DNA of 10,070 bases. Source: Candidatus Equihabitans merdae (GTDB taxonomy: Bacteria; Bacillota; Clostridia; Lachnospirales; Lachnospiraceae). The position numbers were made by a program, and so were the translations under genes. Location: the NCBI GenBank assembly GCA_018065025.1, contig JAGHUB010000171.1, forward strand, positions 1 through 10,070, in the 5' to 3' direction. The notes beneath the pieces were generated by a model, which saw nothing but the letters and a program-made list of their open reading frames with translations, was not told the origin of the DNA and searched no databases. Each line of letters opens with the position of its first letter. The stretch's first letter is position 1. Below are positions 6,747 through 10,070 of the stretch, one piece after another.

Positions 6747-6818
6747 ATAACAAAGAAGGTCGGCATCATCACCGGTATCGTAGCAGTTGCCCTTGTCATT
6801 GGACTGGCTATCTTTTGA
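6747..6818 (+). pseudogene. Possible remnant: orphan membrane-segment coding fragment
   Basis: The plus strand reads ITKKVGIITGIVAVALVIGLAIF then TGA (6816-6818). It looks like the basic-plus-hydrophobic start of a membrane-anchored protein but has no ATG and stops at once. It resembles the N-terminus of the protein encoded at 8743 (KVVGIILSVLVLLVAILLVG), and the DNA shares GTCGGCATCATC. It may be a decayed duplicate or chance hydrophobic coding. The rest of 6819-6890 shows nothing I can support. Confidence 0.25.
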
Positions 6819-6890
6819 GATTGTTCCATTCACGGATTCTGTAATAGTAAAGTTACCGTATTGGGATTAGGGAGAATTGTGGCTTTCAGC

Positions 6891-7223
6891 TTATTTTTTG
6901 CATATGGTATTTGCCAGGATGATCATAACAATACAATCTACGATCACGAAGGCCAGATAGGCATAGGCGACCCATGCCGGCAGAAGGGCTTCGCCAAGTA
7001 CAGCGAAAGGAAGCAAAGAAGCTATAGCCAGCAATCCGCCGCCTACAACACGGCAAAGCTTCTTGACATCGTACTTATCTTTCTCTTCTTTCGAAGAAGT
7101 ATTATAACCGGCGATCAGGTTTGTTCCGTGACCGGATAGTAAAACGGCACTGAGCACAACTAATAAGGCAAAGACTGCCCATACGATCCAATCCGGTCCA
7201 TTGCTTAGGTCTTTCATTGTCAT
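6891..7223 (-). CDS. DUF3784-family small membrane protein
   Basis: This 110-residue protein has three predicted membrane segments (about 12-30, 58-77 and 83-105). Between the first two is a cytoplasmic or external loop GHGTNLIAGYNTSSKEEKDKYD. The LIAGYNTxSKEEKxKYD pattern is the hallmark of the DUF3784 family, found mainly in Firmicutes and of unknown function. The protein ends in KK. The first ATG (7221-7223) is preceded by AAGGGAG (minus strand of 7234-7240) at 10 nt. A second Met two codons later is also possible, but its spacing is worse. The start overlaps the stop of an upstream decayed hydrolase reading frame (ATGA), suggesting it was the coupled downstream gene of a small operon. No biochemical role is known to me. 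Confidence 0.85.
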   Translation of the reverse strand: MTMKDLSNGPDWIVWAVFALLVVLSAVLLSGHGTNLIAGYNTSSKEEKDKYDVKKLCRVVGGGLLAIASLLPFAVLGEALLPAWVAYAYLAFVIVDCIVMIILANTICKK

Positions 7224-7515
7224 AGACGGGTATCTCCCTTCAGAGTGCTTGTCATATTTATAAGGTTTACGACTGCGTCATGTACTTCATATTCGTGGCC
7301 GCTCATAAGATGACCGCCATCTTCAAAGGACACAAAGGTGGGATTCGGAAATCTTTTCACTGCCTTGATTACAGTTTCTACATAGCAAGGCTATCCGCAT
7401 TCAGGAGGAAATACTTCATTCCCTTAATATCGTAACGACTCGCCTTGGAAATCAAAAACGCAACTGCCAAATGGTAGATATGGTTGGAGATTGTTTTATT
7501 GCTATTGAGTTGATC
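7220..7515 (-). pseudogene. Frameshifted 3' fragment of an alpha/beta-hydrolase-like gene
   Basis: Two overlapping minus-strand frames appear to be one broken gene. The upstream part continues in frame after the degV stop and reads ISKASRYDIKGMKYFLLNAD then SLAM, stopping at 7378-7380. The downstream part, one base out of frame, runs from 7390 to the TGA at 7220-7222. It reads YVETVIKAVKRFPNPTF and then VSFEDGGHLMSGHEYEVHD. The GGHLMSGHE segment looks like the C-terminal catalytic-His region of an alpha/beta hydrolase, and NAD(S) looks like the acid-residue strand. A single-base deletion around 7380-7390 would explain the shift. The N-terminal nucleophile region is absent, so the gene is also truncated. 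Its TGA overlaps the DUF3784 start. The family assignment is by pattern only. Confidence 0.5.
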
Positions 7516-7521
7516 GCGCTT

Positions 7522-8370
7522 TTATTCCGCAATAAAGAGTACACCCAGTGTACCGGGGCCGCAGTGTGATGAGATAACACCGCCGGCACGGGTCTCATAG
7601 ATATTTTCGAAGCGGTCCAGGGATTTGAGATAGGCTTCCACTTCTTCTACGATGGCCCGGTCACAGCCGGAATGGGTGATGAAGACACGATTCTTGCGAG
7701 CGGTCTTCAGATCATTTTCCATATCTTTGACGTAGTTCATAACCACTTTGTGGATCTTGCCGCGGTATTTCTGGGCGGGACGCATGGCGCCGTCAACTAC
7801 TTCGATGCGGGGATGAAGTTTCAGCATCTGACCGGCCAGGGCTTCTACACCACTGCAGCGGCCGCCGCGATGGAGATAGACCAGAGTATCTACGACAAAG
7901 CTGGCACGAACAGCGCTCTTCAGTTTTTCGATTTCATCAGCAATTTCGGCAGCGCTCTTGCCTTGAGCTGCCAGATCGCAGGCAGTCAGGACCAGCAGGC
8001 CGATACCGGTGGAAAGATTGGCGGAATCGATAACATGGATCTTGTCTTCAGCTTCCAATTCATCGGCGGCCAGGCGCATGACATTGAAGTTGGTGGACAT
8101 GGACTGGGAAATGGTGAAAACCACGATTTCGTCGCCATTTTCCACATAGGGACGCATGGCTTCCACAACGTCCTCCATACCGGAAGCAGATGTCTTGGGA
8201 GTGGTTTTGTTGGCATCTGCCCAGGTATAGATCTCGTCCGGGGTGATGTCGATGCCGTCTCTGTATTCTTTGTCCCCCAGCAGGATGTGCAAGGGCAGGA
8301 TATCGATATTGTTCTTCTCAATGAGCTCTTTGGACAGATCACATGTGCTGTCTGACATGATTTTGACCAT
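7522..8370 (-). CDS. DegV family protein (FakB-type fatty-acid-binding protein)
   Basis: This 282-residue cytoplasmic protein is the typical length of the DegV family, whose FakB members hold a fatty acid for phosphorylation by FakA. Visible features are the opening strand and turn MVKIMSDSTCDLS (1-13), the lipid-pocket motif region TPKTSASGMEDV (57-68; TSQPS in many relatives), VIDSANLSTG, LHRGGRCSG, and the C-terminal HCGPGTLGVLF. The frame extends upstream to 8448. The ATG at 8368-8370 has a perfect AAGGAGA (minus strand of 8378-8384) 7 nt before it and starts at the conserved first strand, so it is the start. No FakA gene is in the window. Downstream in the same direction are the hydrolase remnant and the DUF3784 gene. 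Ligand specificity cannot be read from the sequence. Confidence 0.92.
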   Translation of the reverse strand: MVKIMSDSTCDLSKELIEKNNIDILPLHILLGDKEYRDGIDITPDEIYTWADANKTTPKTSASGMEDVVEAMRPYVENGDEIVVFTISQSMSTNFNVMRLAADELEAEDKIHVIDSANLSTGIGLLVLTACDLAAQGKSAAEIADEIEKLKSAVRASFVVDTLVYLHRGGRCSGVEALAGQMLKLHPRIEVVDGAMRPAQKYRGKIHKVVMNYVKDMENDLKTARKNRVFITHSGCDRAIVEEVEAYLKSLDRFENIYETRAGGVISSHCGPGTLGVLFIAE

Positions 8371-8407
8371 AAGTAAATCTCCTTTTCTGTGAAGAAAATG
8401 CAAGTAT

Positions 8408-8437
8408 TTTATCTGGAATTGCGAAAGCCCGGGACAA
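8408..8437 (-). promoter_or_regulatory. Candidate degV promoter
   Basis: On the minus strand, TTGTCC (8437-8432) is followed after 18 nt by GATAAA (8413-8408), leaving a short leader before the AAGGAGA site. Each box matches about 4 of 6 consensus bases. It is the best candidate in the divergent region but is only moderate. Confidence 0.35.
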
Positions 8438-8616
8438 CCTGAAATCATCTTTGGAAAATGAAGAAGCTGTGGTGGGAAAACGCTGATTGATTAAGGATAA
8501 ATGTACTACAAATGTTAAAAAAGATAAAGAGGGAGAGGTATCGTGCATGTTGTCTTGAACGCCATCAAACGTTGGATGCGAGATGACAGATAGACAGGAT
8601 ATAACAGGCAAGACTG

Positions 8617-8645
8617 CTGGCAGTTTGAAGGTTTGGCTGTATAAT
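8617..8645 (+). promoter_or_regulatory. Promoter of the membrane-anchored beta-propeller gene
   Basis: CTGGCA (8617-8622, 4 of 6 matches to -35) lies 17 nt before a perfect TATAAT (8640-8645). Transcription would start near 8652, giving a leader of about 90 nt before the main ATG. Confidence 0.6.
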
Positions 8646-8659
8646 GAGGTGAGTCGGTG

Positions 8660-8746
8660 ATGTATTTATCGGAAGAGATGGTCAGACAGGTTGATAGCAG
8701 GTTATGTCAGATCATCCTCGTCAACGAAAGGGTAAATAATATATGA
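8660..8746 (+). CDS. Possible 28-residue upstream ORF overlapping the next gene
   Basis: This small frame encodes MYLSEEMVRQVDSRLCQI followed by ILVNERVNNI. Its TGA overlaps the ATG at 8743 as ATGA, the usual sign of translational coupling. GAGGTG (8646-8651) is well spaced (8 nt) as a ribosome binding site. However, it lies immediately after the -10 box, so a transcript starting near 8652 would lack it. The peptide is not recognised. It could be a regulatory leader, a gene remnant or chance. Confidence 0.3.
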   Translation: MYLSEEMVRQVDSRLCQIILVNERVNNI

Positions 8747-9750
8747 AGAAAGCAATTAAAGTGGTCGGCATCATCCTGAGTGTGTTGGTCCTTCTGGTGG
8801 CCATCTTGCTTGTAGGTGTCAGAATTTATTTCAAGGGCTCTGTCTCTTCTTATTATAAAGAAGCGGATAAGGCTTTTGTGATCCCGGGTTTGAATAGCGG
8901 TTTTATCCCTCAGGGTATCCATTATGATGAGGCCGGCAATCAGATCTATATGACAGGCTACAGCAAGGATAATTCTTCCTCGCCCCTCTATGTGATCGAC
9001 CGTGAGGCTCCTCGTTCTCCCAAGCGCATAGAGCTTCTGCTGGAAGATGGTTCTGTCTATAATGGTCATGCCTCCGGTGTGGCAGCTTATGGGGACTATC
9101 TCTATGTGGCCGGTTATGATGATTATCTCTATGTCTATGACAGAGAGGCAGCGGCAAATGCATCGGATGGTGACGGTTTGCAGGCCAAAGGTCAGATACT
9201 GGTTGGTGAGAATGATGGTATCACAATAAATGCCGGTACCGTTACGGTAAATGGAGACCAGTTGATGGTGGCGGATTTCTATCGTCCGGAAAGCCATGAA
9301 ACACCGGATACCCACACCGTTGATACAGAAAATGGTGTAAATCGTGCGCTGGCTGTCATTTACAGTTTTGATCCCTCAGCCGAGCTTGGCCTTGATTTGA
9401 CACCGGTTTGTGTCTATTCTCTGCCGGATCTGGTTCAGGGCCTGGCCTGGGATGGCAATGATCTCTACCTGTCCACCTCTTATGGCTTGGCTTTCTCAGC
9501 TATCAGCAAGTATGATTCATCTAAATTCACGGAAAGCACCTTTGATTTCAATGGTCAGGAAGTGCCCCTTTATATCGTAAATGAAAGCTCCTGCACAGGC
9601 ACCATAAAGACACCGCCTATGTCAGAAGAAATCGAAATCATCGATGGCAAGCTTTACACAGCCTGCGAATCAGCCAGCAACAAATACATTTTCGGTAAGT
9701 TTACCTCCGGCAAATATTGCTACGCACTGCCTCTGGAGAGTGTCAGATGA
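8743..9750 (+). CDS. Membrane-anchored extracellular protein, probably a beta-propeller, function unknown
   Basis: This protein has 335 residues. A basic start (MKKAIK) and one hydrophobic segment (about 5-27) act as an uncleaved anchor or signal. The rest is extracellular, acidic and rich in Tyr, Gly and Asp. Several blade-like units recur: a GI/GV strand, then a G-N/D-x-I/L-Y strand, then LYVxDRE or a variant. Examples are GIHYDEAGNQIYMTGY with LYVIDRE, GVAAYGDYLYVAGY with LYVYDRE, GTVTVNGDQLMVADFY with AVIYSFD, and GLAWDGNDLYLSTSYG with AISKYD. This periodicity suggests a YncE/quinoprotein-like propeller of perhaps five or six blades. No catalytic motif, LPXTG or cofactor site is evident. 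GAAAGGG (8726-8732) is the likely ribosome binding site. It appears to be transcribed alone from its own promoter and ends at a strong terminator about 150 nt downstream. A binding or sensing role is only a guess. Confidence 0.82.
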   Translation: MKKAIKVVGIILSVLVLLVAILLVGVRIYFKGSVSSYYKEADKAFVIPGLNSGFIPQGIHYDEAGNQIYMTGYSKDNSSSPLYVIDREAPRSPKRIELLLEDGSVYNGHASGVAAYGDYLYVAGYDDYLYVYDREAAANASDGDGLQAKGQILVGENDGITINAGTVTVNGDQLMVADFYRPESHETPDTHTVDTENGVNRALAVIYSFDPSAELGLDLTPVCVYSLPDLVQGLAWDGNDLYLSTSYGLAFSAISKYDSSKFTESTFDFNGQEVPLYIVNESSCTGTIKTPPMSEEIEIIDGKLYTACESASNKYIFGKFTSGKYCYALPLESVR

Positions 9751-9767
9751 AGGTAAGAACACGTTCA

Positions 9768-9877
9768 GTGTTTCTTTGAAGATGCTGGCCCCTTGAGCAT
9801 GATCAATCAATGAAATAATGGAGGAAACGCCGTCGGTGTTTCTTTGAAGACGCTTGCCGCTTGGGCATTACCAATCA
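9768..9877 (+). repeat. Two imperfect 42-nt direct repeats downstream of the propeller gene
   Basis: Copies at 9768-9809 and 9836-9877 share 36 of 42 bases by hand count. Both begin GTGTTTCTTTGAAGA and end CAATCA. They start 68 nt apart and lie in non-coding DNA. Copy 1 can form ATGCT/AGCAT (9782-9786 with 9796-9800). Copy 2 runs into a palindrome. Origin and function are unknown; a dispersed intergenic repeat family or a local duplication would explain them. Confidence 0.75.
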
Positions 9878-9889
9878 GAGATTGGTAAT
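9867..9889. repeat. Perfect 10-bp inverted repeat
   Basis: ATTACCAATC (9867-9876) and GATTGGTAAT (9880-9889) are separated by AGA. It has no following T tract, so it is more like an operator-type palindrome or part of a repetitive element than a terminator. It overlaps the end of the second 42-nt repeat. Confidence 0.6.
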
Positions 9890-9897
9890 AACTCACA

Positions 9898-9943
9898 AAT
9901 GAAAATAAGCGATCCCAGTTATCTGAGATCGCTTATTTTCATT
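9898..9943. terminator. Bidirectional terminator after the propeller gene
   Basis: A perfect 17-bp stem (9898-9914 with 9927-9943, arms AATGAAAATAAGCGATC and GATCGCTTATTTTCATT) encloses a 12-nt loop. The AAAAT and ATTTT parts of the arms give a U-rich tail in either direction, typical of bidirectional intrinsic terminators. Confidence 0.85.
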
Positions 9944-10070
9944 AGGAGAATATGGTATGGATGGAGATGCGACTTCGGCCATGAATGGAGGGTAATGGAG
10001 GTTGCGGCCTCAGTCCATCGATACGGGAAAGCATACCGACTTTCCCTCAAAACTCTTACCTTGATTAGGA
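9944..10070. other. Structured, repetitive non-coding stretch at the window edge
   Basis: ATGGAG-type motifs recur between 9961 and 10000, where two blocks combine ATGGAG, GCG and CGGCC. GGGAAAG (10025-10031) and CTTTCCC (10040-10046) form a 7-bp hairpin. No gene is supportable. A minus-strand frame entering from the edge and stopping at 10010-10012 gives only 18 residues (FEGKSVCFPVSMD at its end), which could be a gene tail or nothing. Confidence 0.4.

Larger units (their letters stand above)
8371..8742. other. Divergent intergenic region between degV and the beta-propeller gene
   Basis: These 372 nt hold the degV ribosome binding site and candidate promoter on the minus strand. On the plus strand they hold a good promoter (8617-8645) and the small ORF 8660-8746. 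Between about 8450 and 8600 I see only short open frames without convincing start signals, and no stable hairpin with a T tract. Confidence 0.6.

Noticed and set aside
6750..6890. Minus-strand frame containing YGNFTITESVNGTIS downstream of DUF3784
   Set aside because: It has no start codon, is preceded by a stop, and the opposite strand encodes the more credible hydrophobic fragment over part of it.
7672..8355. Plus-strand 227-codon open frame opposite degV
   Set aside because: It is entirely antisense to a clear DegV gene, is rich in His, Gly and Asp as expected of a mirrored frame, and has no ribosome binding site or recognisable motif.
8371..8448. 26-codon upstream extension of degV
   Set aside because: It crosses the AAGGAGA site and precedes the conserved MVKIMSDST start; it has no ribosome binding site of its own.
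8543..8593. 16-codon GTG-start ORF (VHVVLNAIKRWMRDDR) preceded by GGGAGAGG
   Set aside because: The purine-rich stretch could act as a ribosome binding site, but no convincing promoter precedes it and the peptide is too short to judge.
8707..9315. Minus-strand 202-codon open frame opposite the propeller gene
   Set aside because: It is antisense to a coding frame with a signal anchor, promoter and terminator; its Ile/Thr-rich sequence looks like a shadow.

Overview
The window looks like a chromosomal stretch from an anaerobic Firmicute of class Clostridia, probably Lachnospiraceae-like. This is inference from the gene families (DegV, DUF3784, a riboswitch-controlled thiXYZ set, Firmicute-type P-II), strong AGGAG-type ribosome binding sites, many U-tailed intrinsic terminators and moderate GC. 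No similarity search was possible, so the taxonomic call is tentative. There is no clear mobile element, CRISPR array, rRNA or tRNA.

Left part (1-4474). The window opens inside a secreted or surface protein: a Pro-Thr linker followed by two beta-rich repeats, ended by a 13-bp terminator. Then comes a thiamin-salvage operon. A promoter leads directly into a TPP riboswitch with its own terminator, then a permease (thiX-like), a lipoprotein binding protein (thiY-like), an ATPase (thiZ-like) and, overlapping by 4 nt, a TatD-family metallohydrolase. The three transporter genes should import a thiamin pyrimidine precursor. The TatD protein may process that precursor or may only be co-transcribed.

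Middle (4475-6741). A long leader with two successive terminator-like hairpins precedes a 597-residue protein in which an Amt ammonium channel is fused to a complete P-II (GlnB/GlnK) domain. The pore-plugging T-loop Arg is kept, while the uridylylated Tyr of enterobacterial P-II is replaced by Val. Ammonium transport and its gate are therefore one polypeptide. A strong bidirectional terminator ends it.

Minus-strand cluster (6891-8370). degV, a frameshifted 3' fragment of an alpha/beta-hydrolase-like gene, and a small DUF3784 membrane protein are read leftward. The remnant and the DUF3784 gene still share an ATGA stop/start overlap.

Right part (8371-10070). A divergent intergenic region holds a good promoter and a possible 28-codon upstream ORF, followed by a membrane-anchored, extracellular, probably beta-propeller protein of unknown function. 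After it come an imperfect 42-nt direct repeat, a perfect 10-bp palindrome, a 17-bp bidirectional terminator and another repetitive, structured stretch running to the window edge.

The most notable items are the Amt-P-II fusion with its double-hairpin leader and the TatD hydrolase inside a TPP-riboswitch thiXYZ operon. I see no clearly new multi-gene defence or mobile system.
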